A DNA stretch of 13,920 nucleotides from Rhodobacterales bacterium (GTDB taxonomy: Bacteria; Pseudomonadota; Alphaproteobacteria; Rhodobacterales; Rhodobacteraceae), in contig JANXPK010000149.1 of assembly GCA_025357355.1 (NCBI GenBank), positions 1 to 13,920 of the forward strand. The letters run 5' to 3'. Positions within the stretch are counted from its first letter, which is position 1. Each line of letters starts with the position of its first letter. The translations under genes and the position numbers were made by a program. This document shows positions 6,622 through 13,699 of the stretch, piece after piece. The notes beneath the pieces are model-generated. The model made no database searches. It was not told where the DNA came from and saw only the letters and a program-made list of their open reading frames with translations.

Positions 6622-7697
6622 GCCCGAAGAGGCCACCGCAATTGCATCTCAGACTTCCCCTTGCCGCCGCCCTCACCCTCAGCGCCGCAGCCGCCTCGGC
6701 TGACCCTTTCGCGTTGCATTTCACCGCCCCTGCGGTCGAGATCGGCCTGCATTCCGAGAACCCCGCCCGCTACGCCCTTGCCATCGCCGCCTTTGACGGC
6801 ACAAAGGTGCCCAGTCTCACCATCGCGGGCCAGCTTGACCAGCATGCCTTCCGGCTCGACGGGCTCAAGGACAACACGCTGGCCCTGATCCAGCCCCTGC
6901 AGGATCAGGTCGAGCAGGCAGGCTACAAAGTGCTTTTCGCCTGCGCCACCACCGACTGCGGCGGCTTTGACTTTCGTTTCGCCATTGACGTGCTGCCTGA
7001 GCCGCGGATGCATGTCGACCTTGGCGATTTCCGCTATCTGGCCGCCCGCAATGCCGCCGGTGACGTCATCTCCGTGCTGGCCAGCCGTTCCGCGGATCAG
7101 GGCTTCGTGCAGGTCACGACTGTCAGTGTCGAGGCTGCCGCAGCTGCGACCACGGACCCTGCCAAACCGTCCCTCGCTGCCGCGCCCGATGTCATGGGCG
7201 CCACGTCGCCAGCCCCCGCACCACCAGACACCAGTGCAACGCCCGCAACTGCTGCCACCAACGCTGCGCCGACCACCAATACGCAACCTGCCCCGCGCGC
7301 CAACTCTTCCGCCGCCTCGCTGGACGACCAACTGATGGCGCAGGGATCCGTCGCGCTTGATGACCTGATCTTCGCCTCGGGCAAGGCAGCCCTGCTGGAT
7401 CAGGACTATGCCTCGCTCGCCGCCTTGGCCGACTGGCTCAAGGCGCATCCCGACCTCAAGGTCACGCTTGTCGGCCATACCGACGCGACCGGTTCGCTTG
7501 CCAGCAACGTGGCGCTGTCAAAGGCGCGCGCCGCCTCGGTGCGTGCCTGGCTGATCAAGCATTACGCCGCCACCGCCGCCCAGATCGACGCGCAGGGTGC
7601 CGGTTACCTCGCCCCCCGCGCCACCAACCAGACGCCCGAAGGCCGCCTGCAAAACCGCAGGGTCGAAGTGATGCTCACCTCGACCCCTGCCAAATGA
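6618..7697 (+). CDS. OmpA family (peptidoglycan-binding) envelope protein
   Basis: An exported 359-residue protein with a C-terminal OmpA-like domain that binds diaminopimelate-type peptidoglycan. A signal peptide spans residues 1-28 with likely cleavage after ASA (before DPF). Residues 29-170 form an unassigned periplasmic domain with two cysteines (ACATTDCGG), possibly a disulfide. An Ala/Thr/Pro-rich low-complexity linker covers about 172-238. The OmpA domain (about 245-355) has LIFASGKAALLDQD, then VGHTDATGS and SKARAASVRAWL, whose Asp and Arg correspond to the residues that contact diaminopimelate, and ends with GRLQNRRVEVML. There is no beta-barrel, so it is probably periplasmic or peripheral. 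It is the last gene of the CinA-like/GNAT/OmpA operon and shares ATGA with the GNAT stop. A plus-strand pair of hairpins follows its stop. Confidence 0.9.
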   Translation: MSPKRPPQLHLRLPLAAALTLSAAAASADPFALHFTAPAVEIGLHSENPARYALAIAAFDGTKVPSLTIAGQLDQHAFRLDGLKDNTLALIQPLQDQVEQAGYKVLFACATTDCGGFDFRFAIDVLPEPRMHVDLGDFRYLAARNAAGDVISVLASRSADQGFVQVTTVSVEAAAAATTDPAKPSLAAAPDVMGATSPAPAPPDTSATPATAATNAAPTTNTQPAPRANSSAASLDDQLMAQGSVALDDLIFASGKAALLDQDYASLAALADWLKAHPDLKVTLVGHTDATGSLASNVALSKARAASVRAWLIKHYAATAAQIDAQGAGYLAPRATNQTPEGRLQNRRVEVMLTSTPAK

Positions 7698-7713
7698 TTG
7701 GATTGCTTGGCCC

Positions 7714-7770
7714 CGTAGGGTGCGCATTCATTGCGCACCTTGGCCCGCGTAGGGTGCGCTTCAGCGCACC
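7714..7770. repeat. Two tandem hairpin repeats (CGTAGGGTGCGC motif)
   Basis: Two copies of CGTAGGGTGCGC start 34 bases apart (7714 and 7748). Each folds into a perfect hairpin: GGTGCGCA/TGCGCACC with a 5-base loop (7719-7739), and GGTGCGCT/AGCGCACC with a 2-base apical gap, or a 7-bp stem with a 4-base loop (7753-7770). They lie between the convergent OmpA-domain and LysR genes and could stop transcription from both sides. They also look like a dispersed REP-type element with a GTAGGGTG core; copies elsewhere cannot be checked here. Confidence 0.7.
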
Positions 7771-7776
7771 GGCCGC

Positions 7777-8682
7777 TCACCAGTTGTCGGGGCCCTTGTC
7801 GATATAGCGCCGCGCCAGAAAGTCGATGAAGGCGCGCACCTTGGGCTGGGTGAACCGTCCCGGCGGATAGACCGCATAGATGCCCTGCACTTCAACCGGC
7901 AACCCCGGAATGGCCTCTTCGACCTGCCCCTGCTTCATCGCTTCGGCATACAGGAACGACGGCAGATAGGCGATGCCCAGACCCGACACGGCAGCATTCA
8001 GCAGCGATTGCCCGTCGTTCACCGTCAGCCAGCCCGCCGTCCGCACCTGGCGCTTTTCGCCTGAGGGCGCCGTCACTTTCCACACATTGCCGTTGGCCTG
8101 GTTGGAATAATGCAACAGCTTGTGGTCGTTCAGATCGTCGATCTTCAGGGGCCGCCCGTATTTCTGGAAATAACTCGGCGAGCCGATCATCTTCTTGGCG
8201 GTATCGGTCAGCTTGCGGGCCCTGAGCGAGCTGTCCTCCAGATCGCCGACCCGGATCGCCATGTCGAAGCCTTCGCTGATCAACTCGACATAGCGGTTGT
8301 TCAGCACCATGTTGACCGTGATATCGGGATATTCCAGCAGGAAATCCCCCAGGATCGGCGACAAGAGGTTGACGCCGAAATCTGTCGCCACACTGATCCG
8401 CAGCAGACCCGAAGGTGCCGACTGCATCGAGGTCACCAGCGCATCCGCCTCGCCTGCATCATTCAGCACACGCCGCGCCCGGTCGTAATAGGCAAGACCG
8501 ATTTCGGTAGGCGACACCCGCCGCGTCGTCCGGTTCAACAGCCGCGCCCCCAGACGCGCCTCCAGGGCCGAGACGTGCTTTGATACGGCAGATTTCGAGA
8601 TTCCCATCTTCTTGGCCGCATCCGTAAAGCCGCCTTGGTCTACGACCGTGGCAAAGGCTTCCATTTCCGTCAATCGATCCAT
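7777..8682 (-). CDS. LysR family transcriptional regulator
   Basis: A 301-residue LysR-type regulator. The N-terminal winged helix-turn-helix (residues 1-60) opens with MDRLTEMEAFATVVDQGGF and has the recognition region KKMGISKSAVSKHVSALEARLG, then LLNRTTRRVSPTE. Residues from about 90 to 295 form the periplasmic-binding-protein-like effector domain, with LRISVATDFGVNLLSPIL and the typical SGLGIAYLPSFL segment near residue 235. I chose ATG 8682 since it matches the family N-terminus and GGGGAA precedes it by 5 bases; the frame is open to 8829 with unrelated sequence. No target gene is obvious: LysR regulators often flank a divergent target, but here the gene upstream runs in the same direction. 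Effector and regulon are unknown. Confidence 0.93.
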   Translation of the reverse strand: MDRLTEMEAFATVVDQGGFTDAAKKMGISKSAVSKHVSALEARLGARLLNRTTRRVSPTEIGLAYYDRARRVLNDAGEADALVTSMQSAPSGLLRISVATDFGVNLLSPILGDFLLEYPDITVNMVLNNRYVELISEGFDMAIRVGDLEDSSLRARKLTDTAKKMIGSPSYFQKYGRPLKIDDLNDHKLLHYSNQANGNVWKVTAPSGEKRQVRTAGWLTVNDGQSLLNAAVSGLGIAYLPSFLYAEAMKQGQVEEAIPGLPVEVQGIYAVYPPGRFTQPKVRAFIDFLARRYIDKGPDNW

Positions 8683-8857
8683 TGTTTTCCCCAAGCGAGC
8701 AGTGTGGGTTGATGGATCAGTATTGGTTGCGGAATGGGGCGGGATAGCGGCGATCCGGCGACAAGGGCGGGGTATTGTGAAGGATCGTTGAAGGCGGGGA
8801 AACGGTGCCCGCCCGTGCAAACCCGCCAAAACTCCCGCGCATCAAACCCTTGCGCCC
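8683..8857 (-). other. Upstream region of the LysR gene
   Basis: The 175-base gap between the small coiled-coil gene and lysR. It holds a TGATGGATCA dyad (8710-8719) 28 bases before the lysR start and a wider CGATCC/GGATCG pair (8751-8756, 8782-8787). Either could be an autoregulatory site, but both are short enough to occur by chance. A 5-bp GCGCA/TGCGC stem just past the stop of the upstream gene is followed by AGTTTT and may be a weak terminator. Confidence 0.25.
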
Positions 8858-9232
8858 CTACCCCGCCGTCTCCACGCAGTGCCGCCGGAACGCCCGCTTC
8901 AGCATGTCCAGTTCGGCACGTAGCAAATCGACCTCGGCGCGCAGGTCGTCTTCCATGGCCACGCCGGTGATGATGCTGAAATGCGCCAGCGTCTCTCCTG
9001 ACGGCTTGTCGCGGATCAGGAAGGTCTGCACGCCCTCGTTCAGCGCCTCGGTCGGGATCGGCAGCCGGATTGCCCATTCGCCGCTGCGGTCGGGCACCAT
9101 GGCAACACTCAGCCCCGGCAGCACTGCCTCCAGCAGGATCACCTCCAACTCGGGGGTCTGGCTTTGTCCGGCCAGAATACCCTCCCAGATGCCGGCACGG
9201 ATGCGGGTTTGCGTCAGGCGGGTTTCGGTCAT
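8858..9232 (-). CDS. Small uncharacterised protein with C-terminal coiled coil
   Basis: A 124-residue protein I do not recognise from a named family, though this pairing with a DUF6478 gene seems typical of Rhodobacterales. The N-terminus (MTETRLTQTRIRAGIWEGIL) is amphipathic, the middle (about 28-90) looks like a beta-rich fold with ELEVILLEAVLPGL and GEWAIRLPIPTEAL, and residues 93-116 form a leucine-rich acidic/basic helix with heptad spacing, likely a coiled coil. There is no signal peptide or membrane segment. The start ATG 9232 is 7 bases after the upstream stop at 9240, and the GAGGG ribosome binding site overlaps that stop, so translation is coupled to the DUF6478 gene. A joint function is likely but unknown. 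Confidence 0.8.
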   Translation of the reverse strand: MTETRLTQTRIRAGIWEGILAGQSQTPELEVILLEAVLPGLSVAMVPDRSGEWAIRLPIPTEALNEGVQTFLIRDKPSGETLAHFSIITGVAMEDDLRAEVDLLRAELDMLKRAFRRHCVETAG

Positions 9233-9239
9233 CTTGCCC

Positions 9240-10052
9240 TCACAGTTCAGCGCGCGGGCGCCGCGAGAAGGTCACGTCGCGCAGGATCACCTGGTTCATC
9301 TCGGGACCTTCGAAGATCAAGTCCACCCACAGCCGTTCCACCCGTTTCTCGTTCATTTTGGAATAGGCAAGGTCGAACTCCACCATCACCTCTTCCTCGT
9401 GCAGTGGCAATTCACGCACGATCTGTTCGACGTTGGGCCCATGCTTGATGTTCAGCCGCGCAAAGATTTCCAGCGGTTTTTCCATCTCGACGATGACATC
9501 CATCCGGATCAGATGTTTCAGCTTCAGCCCGCGCGAGGCCTCTTCCGGCAAGTCGATGACCAGCGACAGGAACGAGCCGTCAAAACGGAACACATCCATG
9601 CGAAACCCGAATGGTGCGATGTCAGCCTCGCGGGTGTTGCGGATCTGGCGGACGGTCAGCTCGGTGCGGCGGCAGTCGTGGAAAATCGTGGTACCCTCGC
9701 AGATCATCTGCTTGCCCGCGACCGAGGCCATGCCCGGCACCGGCATCGGGCCTTTCCACAGCATCGGCCGCCACCACCAATCGGTGCCCATCGGCTTGCG
9801 GACCACGTTCGACCCGATCACCGGCAGGGCCAGCCTGTGGTCAGCCTCGTGGATCACCACATCCAGGTTGCGCCGCAAGGCCCGCGCCCGCCCGCGCCAG
9901 CGGCGCAGGGTGGCCAGATCGACCGTATCCAGCTGTTCGCCCGCCTTGCCCCAGCGCCGCAAGGACCGCCGGTGCAAAAGCGTGTCGATCAACCCAGAAA
10001 TTCGCCCCGCCATTCTGCCTGTTACCCGTCGCCCTTCTTTCCACCGCAACAT
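9240..10052 (-). CDS. DUF6478 family protein
   Basis: A basic, probably cytosolic protein of up to 270 residues that matches my memory of the DUF6478 family, conserved in Rhodobacteraceae and of unknown function. Distinctive stretches are HRRSLRRWGKA, RLALPVIGSNVVRKP, the tryptophan-rich GTDWWWRPMLWKGP, DIAPFGFRMDVFRFDGSFLS, and the highly conserved ending with EIFARLNIKHGPNVEQIV, EVMVEFDLAYSKMNEKRVE and FEGPEMNQVILRD. The start is uncertain: ATG 10052 gives 270 residues, while ATG 10013 (MAGRISGLIDTLL) gives 257 and may fit the family better; neither has a convincing ribosome binding site. The gene is first in a two-gene unit with the small coiled-coil protein. Upstream (10053-10174) is a gap with no gene. 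Confidence 0.8.
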   Translation of the reverse strand: MLRWKEGRRVTGRMAGRISGLIDTLLHRRSLRRWGKAGEQLDTVDLATLRRWRGRARALRRNLDVVIHEADHRLALPVIGSNVVRKPMGTDWWWRPMLWKGPMPVPGMASVAGKQMICEGTTIFHDCRRTELTVRQIRNTREADIAPFGFRMDVFRFDGSFLSLVIDLPEEASRGLKLKHLIRMDVIVEMEKPLEIFARLNIKHGPNVEQIVRELPLHEEEVMVEFDLAYSKMNEKRVERLWVDLIFEGPEMNQVILRDVTFSRRPRAEL

Positions 10053-10174
10053 TGTTGCCCCGATGGAAACGATTCCGTTTATTGCGTCAAATTGTTAAAG
10101 ATTCCACCCCCGTGACCCAACGGGATCCCATTTTGCAGCGGCAATGTATCAGGGTTGAAGTGTTCATGCCGACC

Positions 10175-10741
10175 TCAGCCTCCGGTAGGCGGATTTGCCG
10201 CCAACAAGGCATCCAGCGTCGCGTCAACCAGCTGCCGCCCCTCGTCCGAAGTCAAAGGCGCTCCTGCCGTACCCGAGGCTGATACCGTCACCAGCCTGCC
10301 CTTGACCCCGACGATCGCCCGCCAGTAGTCGCCCGCCACCCGGTCCTTCAGGTGCAAAAGCAGCCTGCCCTCCACCACACCCGATTGCAGCACAACCACG
10401 TCATTGGCCCTGCCATCGCGCGACAGCGCCCGGCGCCCGGCCGGTGACACCATGAACCGCCCCAAAGCCTCGCCCCCCGCCAGCATCACCCCGGCCGAGG
10501 CAAAGCGCCCGACCGTCACTGTGACCAGTGCGGCTGCAACCCCGCCCATCGCGTTGCACCGCCCGATCAGCACCACAGCGGTATCCTTGGTCGAGCGCGC
10601 CGATTCCAGACCGACGCAGTAAAACATCGGTGCCCGGACATTGAACTCGCCCTGCAACACCGCCACCTCGTGCGCGCCCGGCGATCCGATATCGCAGCCC
10701 GCCAGCGCCAGTGCCATTGCCGCAACCCCAAACGCCTTCAT
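10175..10741 (-). CDS. Putative lipoprotein, function unknown
   Basis: A 188-residue exported protein. The N-terminus MKAFGVAAMALALAGC is a short type II signal peptide with lipobox LAGC, making Cys16 the lipidated residue. Asp17 follows it; in E. coli an Asp at this position keeps lipoproteins in the inner membrane, though this rule may not hold here. The mature part has two more cysteines (Cys42 in FYCVGLE and Cys62 in GRCNAMGG) that could form a disulfide. A glycine/alanine/valine-rich stretch at about residues 64-90 may be a membrane-associated hydrophobic patch. I recognise no family. ATG 10741 is chosen because it begins the signal peptide; the frame is open upstream to 10819 without signal character. 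The gene is divergent from the CPBP protease gene and does not seem to be in an operon. Confidence 0.75.
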   Translation of the reverse strand: MKAFGVAAMALALAGCDIGSPGAHEVAVLQGEFNVRAPMFYCVGLESARSTKDTAVVLIGRCNAMGGVAAALVTVTVGRFASAGVMLAGGEALGRFMVSPAGRRALSRDGRANDVVVLQSGVVEGRLLLHLKDRVAGDYWRAIVGVKGRLVTVSASGTAGAPLTSDEGRQLVDATLDALLAANPPTGG

Positions 10742-10936
10742 GCTGCGGCCCCGCCAGCGGGCCGTTTCGCTTCCATTGGTTCGGGCTTGCACATGGGCGC
10801 ATTCCTTGGGGGGCGTCATGGGTGAGCGTTACGGACCCATCGCCTGCCCGGCAAGTCAAATCCAGCGTCCCGGCACGCCATGACCCCATTGTGTCGCCTG
10901 CCGCCCCCCGTTAGCCTGCGCCAAACCGGAGAAGCC
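10742..10936. promoter_or_regulatory. Divergent promoter region between lipoprotein and CPBP genes
   Basis: 195 bases between two divergent starts. A weak candidate for the plus-strand gene is TTGTGT (10889-10894), 16 bases, then TTAGCC (10911-10916); this keeps a conserved TTG but has a poor -10. A dyad ATGGGT/ACCCAT (10818-10823 and 10835-10840, 11-base spacing) might be an operator. Both are low-confidence and could be chance. Confidence 0.25.
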
Positions 10937-11836
10937 ATGCCGCCCTTCCGCGCACCCTACCTGGCCCTGAACAGCTTTGTCGCCCCCGCCCGCCCCCGCG
11001 CCGAACTGTGGCGCACCCTGTGCGGCCTTGCGATCACCGCCGTCTTTGGCTTTCTCGCCATTCAGGCCGTGCTGATCAGCCTGGTGGTGTCGCTTGGCCC
11101 GGTGCAGGCCCGCAGCACTATTGGCGATGTCGCCACCGGCGCCACGCCGCAAGGGGTGGTGGAGCTGTTGTTTCTGTACCTGCCGCTGTTGCTTGGCTTG
11201 CTCCTCGGCCTGGCCCTGATGATGCGCCGCGGCTTGTTCAGCCTGATCGGCCCACCCCGCACCGCCATCCACAACTTTCTGTGGACCGCCCTGCCCTTAT
11301 GCGCGCTGTGGGTCATCTTGCTGCCCCTGTCACTGCTCGACGGCGCGGTGACAGCGCATCTGTCGTTTTGGCAGCAACTGCCCTGGCTGCCCTTTGCCGT
11401 GGTCGGGCTCTTGTTGCAGACCGGCACCGAAGAGGTGATGTTTCGCGGCTATCTGCAACAGCAACTTGCCGCGCGCTTTTCTTCGCGGCTGGTGTGGATG
11501 GCGGTCCCGGCGCTGCTTTTCGGCTTCGCCCATTATTCCAGCATGCAATACGGTCTGGTCGCCGGTCTGGTGGTGCTGTGGTCCGCCCTTTTCGGCCTCG
11601 CCGCCGCCGACCTGACCGCCCGCACCGGCAATCTGGGCGCGGCCATCGGCTTGCATTTTGCCAACAACACCTCAGCCATCCTGCTGGTCGGCATCTCCGG
11701 CAACTTCGGCGGGCTGGCGCTTTACAACGCCCAGGTGGACCCTAGCGATTTCACCAGCGGCCTGATGTTTCTGGCCATCGACACGATGACCCTTGCCGTC
11801 AGCTGGCTCGCCGCCCGCCTGATCCTGCGGGTCTGA
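10937..11836 (+). CDS. CPBP family intramembrane metalloprotease
   Basis: A 299-residue integral membrane protein of the CPBP (CAAX protease and bacteriocin-processing, Abi) family. About eight hydrophobic segments are visible. The three catalytic motifs are intact: Glu165-Glu166-x3-Arg170 (TEEVMFRG), Phe195-x3-His199 (FGFAH) and His240-x3-Asn244 (HFANN), which together form the metal site inside the membrane. In bacteria such proteins are linked to peptide maturation, immunity or unknown roles; no bacteriocin or CAAX substrate gene is nearby, so the substrate is unknown. ATG 10937 is favoured by GGAGAAG five bases upstream and by the hydrophobic layout; the frame opens at 10880, giving 19 more residues without merit. 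It is 8 bases from the convergent molybdoenzyme stop. Confidence 0.92.
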   Translation: MPPFRAPYLALNSFVAPARPRAELWRTLCGLAITAVFGFLAIQAVLISLVVSLGPVQARSTIGDVATGATPQGVVELLFLYLPLLLGLLLGLALMMRRGLFSLIGPPRTAIHNFLWTALPLCALWVILLPLSLLDGAVTAHLSFWQQLPWLPFAVVGLLLQTGTEEVMFRGYLQQQLAARFSSRLVWMAVPALLFGFAHYSSMQYGLVAGLVVLWSALFGLAAADLTARTGNLGAAIGLHFANNTSAILLVGISGNFGGLALYNAQVDPSDFTSGLMFLAIDTMTLAVSWLAARLILRV

Positions 11837-11844
11837 CGCGCGCC

Positions 11845-12606
11845 TCAGATGCCCGCATACCACTCATAACCCCGGTCGGCCCAATAGCTGCCGCGCCCGG
11901 CGCCAATCCCCGCCAGACTGTCCACCAACTCGATCGACCGCACATATTTCGCCATCTTGTAGCCCAGCTGCCGCTCCACCCGCAGCCGCAGCGGCGCGCC
12001 ATTCTGCACCGGCAACGCCCGGTCATTCATCGCCCAGGCCAATATCGTCTGCGGATGCCGGGCATCGACCATATCGATGCTTTCGTAATACAGCACGTCG
12101 CCGCCCAACCCATGCTCGATGGCGTCAAAGCAGTTGAACACGGCAAACCGCGCGTTCAGCAACGGCCGCGCCTGATCAAGGATCACCGACAAGGGCACCC
12201 CCATCCATTTGGCAATGCAGCTCCACCCCTCGACGCAGTCGTGCCGGGTGATCTGGGTCCGGGCGGGCAGGCCGGTCAACTGGGCATAGGGGATGGACAG
12301 CGGCCGCTCGACCAATCCGGTGACCTGCAAGCTATAGCTTGCAAACCCATCGGCCCGCATCGCCCGGTACTCGTCGCTATCCACACCGGTCGAGCCGTTG
12401 GGATGCTGGCCCTGCCGGATGTCGGCCGCAGTGAACTCGGGTGCCAGAGAGTTGCCGATGATCAACCGCTGCGCCGTCATGGTCAGGTTTTCCGCCCCCT
12501 GCAGGAACGCCCTGAGCCCGCTGTCATCCGTCAACCCGTCCAGCAAGGTGCAGCCCGACAGGCCCGCCGCTGCCCCGCCCAGCAAAAGATTACGCCGCGT
12601 GATCAT
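11845..12606 (-). CDS. Tat-exported molybdopterin-dependent oxidoreductase (YedY/sulfite-oxidase fold)
   Basis: A 253-residue periplasmic molybdoenzyme, probably a reductase fed by the cytochrome b gene upstream. The N-terminus MITRRNLLLGGAAAGLSGC combines a twin-arginine motif with a lipobox-like LSGC ending at Cys19, so it may be a Tat lipoprotein. The molybdenum-ligating cysteine is Cys124 in RHDCVEGWSC, matching CVEAWS in E. coli YedY (MsrP), followed by WMGVPL. Further fold signatures are ALPVQNGAPLRLRVERQLGYKMAKYV and the C-terminal RGYEWYAGI. Compared with MsrP it lacks the longer C-terminal part. ATG 12606 is chosen because GGAGG is 5 bases upstream; ATG 12621 is possible. The start overlaps the cytochrome gene by 17 bases, indicating one operon. 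Physiological substrate is not shown. Confidence 0.9.
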   Translation of the reverse strand: MITRRNLLLGGAAAGLSGCTLLDGLTDDSGLRAFLQGAENLTMTAQRLIIGNSLAPEFTAADIRQGQHPNGSTGVDSDEYRAMRADGFASYSLQVTGLVERPLSIPYAQLTGLPARTQITRHDCVEGWSCIAKWMGVPLSVILDQARPLLNARFAVFNCFDAIEHGLGGDVLYYESIDMVDARHPQTILAWAMNDRALPVQNGAPLRLRVERQLGYKMAKYVRSIELVDSLAGIGAGRGSYWADRGYEWYAGI

Positions 12607-13393
12607 CCTCGCCTCCCGCATCCGTGCGATACCAGCCGGTCACAATCGACCGCACTTCATTCAGTGGACCCGCAAGCAGGATCATCGCCATGTGCACGCC
12701 AAAGAACCCGACCAGCGCCAGCATGGTCACGAAATGGATGGTCCGCGCGGTCTGGCGTCCACCAAAAAGGTCCAAAAGCCATGGCGCCACCGCATCAAAG
12801 CCCGGCGACATCGTTAGGCCAGTGGCAATCATCAGCGGCAGCGCCACAAACAGCACCCCGGCATAGGCGAACTTCTGCAACACGTTGTAATCGCGGGTAT
12901 GGTGAAACCGTAGCCGCACATGGTCGGCGACATCGCCCGGCAACCGCCGCAAATCGGCCAGCGTCGGGATCAGCGCCCTGATATGCCCGTTGACGATACT
13001 CGCCACCAGCCACACCACCAGCGTGCCGACCAGAAGCCAGGCAAAGAAGAAGTGAATCACCCGCCCGGTCGCCAGCGCCTGCCCCGACGGCATGGTCAGT
13101 GCCGCCGGAAACCCCCTCACCTCGCCACCCGAAACGCCAAGCACGCCCGTGGTTTCAAAGTCATGCCCCAGCACCCGGGTGACCCCTTGCAGCGCGTCGC
13201 CGTTCTGCACCCCCCCCAGTGCCAACGCGGCGTTGTCATAGTCGAACCCGGCTTCGCGGCCGATATGCAGTGACGGATAGGCATTGAAGATCTGCAACCC
13301 GCTGAACAACAAGAAGAACAAGCAGATCGCCCAGATCCAGTGCGTCACCCGCGTCGCCCGTTTCTGGCGGTAGATCAACGCTCCCTTGGCCAT
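12590..13393 (-). CDS. Cytochrome b/b6-domain membrane protein
   Basis: A 267-residue diheme-type b cytochrome of the b561/hydrogenase-b group that likely passes electrons from quinol to the molybdoenzyme encoded just downstream. Four transmembrane helices lie near residues 18-37, 112-135, 172-195 and 217-242. Histidines positioned for heme are His18 (VTHWIW), His114 (RVIHFFFAW), His220 (TIHFVTM) and His234 (GVHMAMIL). A long, likely periplasmic, loop of about 70 residues sits between helices 1 and 2 with glycine-rich TTGVLGVSGGEVRGFP, a layout shared by related alphaproteobacterial cytochromes. ATG 13393 has GGGGAGG five bases upstream. The gene is first in the operon and overlaps the next start. 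Confidence 0.92.
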   Translation of the reverse strand: MAKGALIYRQKRATRVTHWIWAICLFFLLFSGLQIFNAYPSLHIGREAGFDYDNAALALGGVQNGDALQGVTRVLGHDFETTGVLGVSGGEVRGFPAALTMPSGQALATGRVIHFFFAWLLVGTLVVWLVASIVNGHIRALIPTLADLRRLPGDVADHVRLRFHHTRDYNVLQKFAYAGVLFVALPLMIATGLTMSPGFDAVAPWLLDLFGGRQTARTIHFVTMLALVGFFGVHMAMILLAGPLNEVRSIVTGWYRTDAGGEDDHAA

Positions 13394-13699
13394 GTCATCC
13401 TCCCCTGTTGCAGTGGTTACGCAGACCGGCGGCGAAAGGTTTCACAGCCCGCAAAATATTGCTCCAACAGCCTAACCTGCGCGCCGCCAAATCTCTTCAA
13501 AGAAATTTGACTCCCGTTGTCGCGCCCGCCTGCTCAAGTTCAGGCAGATTTCGGTGTTTAACCCATTGACATTACTTAATCTATCTCGTGTCCCGCCCGG
13601 GGGCTTGTTGGCCAGCCCAGCGCCTCTCTCCCTCACCGATTGCATTTCGTCCCCTCCCGGCTTATCTCGGTCCCAACATAGCGACCGGAAGGCCTGCCC
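13394..13699. promoter_or_regulatory. Divergent intergenic region between cytochrome b and accD
   Basis: 306 bases with no credible gene; a minus-strand frame here is antisense to accD and is a shadow. It holds a 22-bp near-perfect dyad (13488-13509, listed separately), a GCCTG/CAGGC stem (13528-13545) and TTGACA at 13566-13571, a good -35 without a matching -10 downstream (17 bases on is TGTCCC). A weaker minus-strand pair TTGGAG/TGAAAC (13462-13467 and 13439-13444, 17-base spacer) could drive the cytochrome gene. GGAAGG near 13687-13692 is the accD ribosome binding site. Confidence 0.4.
13488..13509. promoter_or_regulatory. 22-bp near-perfect dyad, possible operator
   Basis: Half-sites CAAATCTCTT and AAGAAATTTG pair at 9 of 10 arm positions around a CA centre, with a single mismatch six bases in. 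No T-tract follows on either strand, so it is not a terminator. It lies 95 bases upstream of the cytochrome b start and about 190 bases upstream of accD, a fitting place for a regulator site. It resembles no operator I can name. Confidence 0.4.

Noticed and set aside
6606..7478. Minus-strand open frame of 290 codons
   Set aside because: Antisense to the OmpA-domain gene; Gly/Arg-rich with no domain resemblance.
10067..10080. AAACG/CGTTT dyad upstream of the DUF6478 gene
   Set aside because: Only 5 bp per arm around four bases; likely chance in a 120-base gap.
8805..10115. Long plus-strand open frame of 436 codons
   Set aside because: It lies antisense to the DUF6478 and coiled-coil genes, whose proteins are plausible; its own translation is His/Pro/Arg-rich without domain features, as expected for antisense of high-GC coding DNA.
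12055..12981. Plus-strand open frame of 308 codons
   Set aside because: Antisense to the molybdoenzyme and cytochrome genes, with low-complexity Pro/Gln/His composition.
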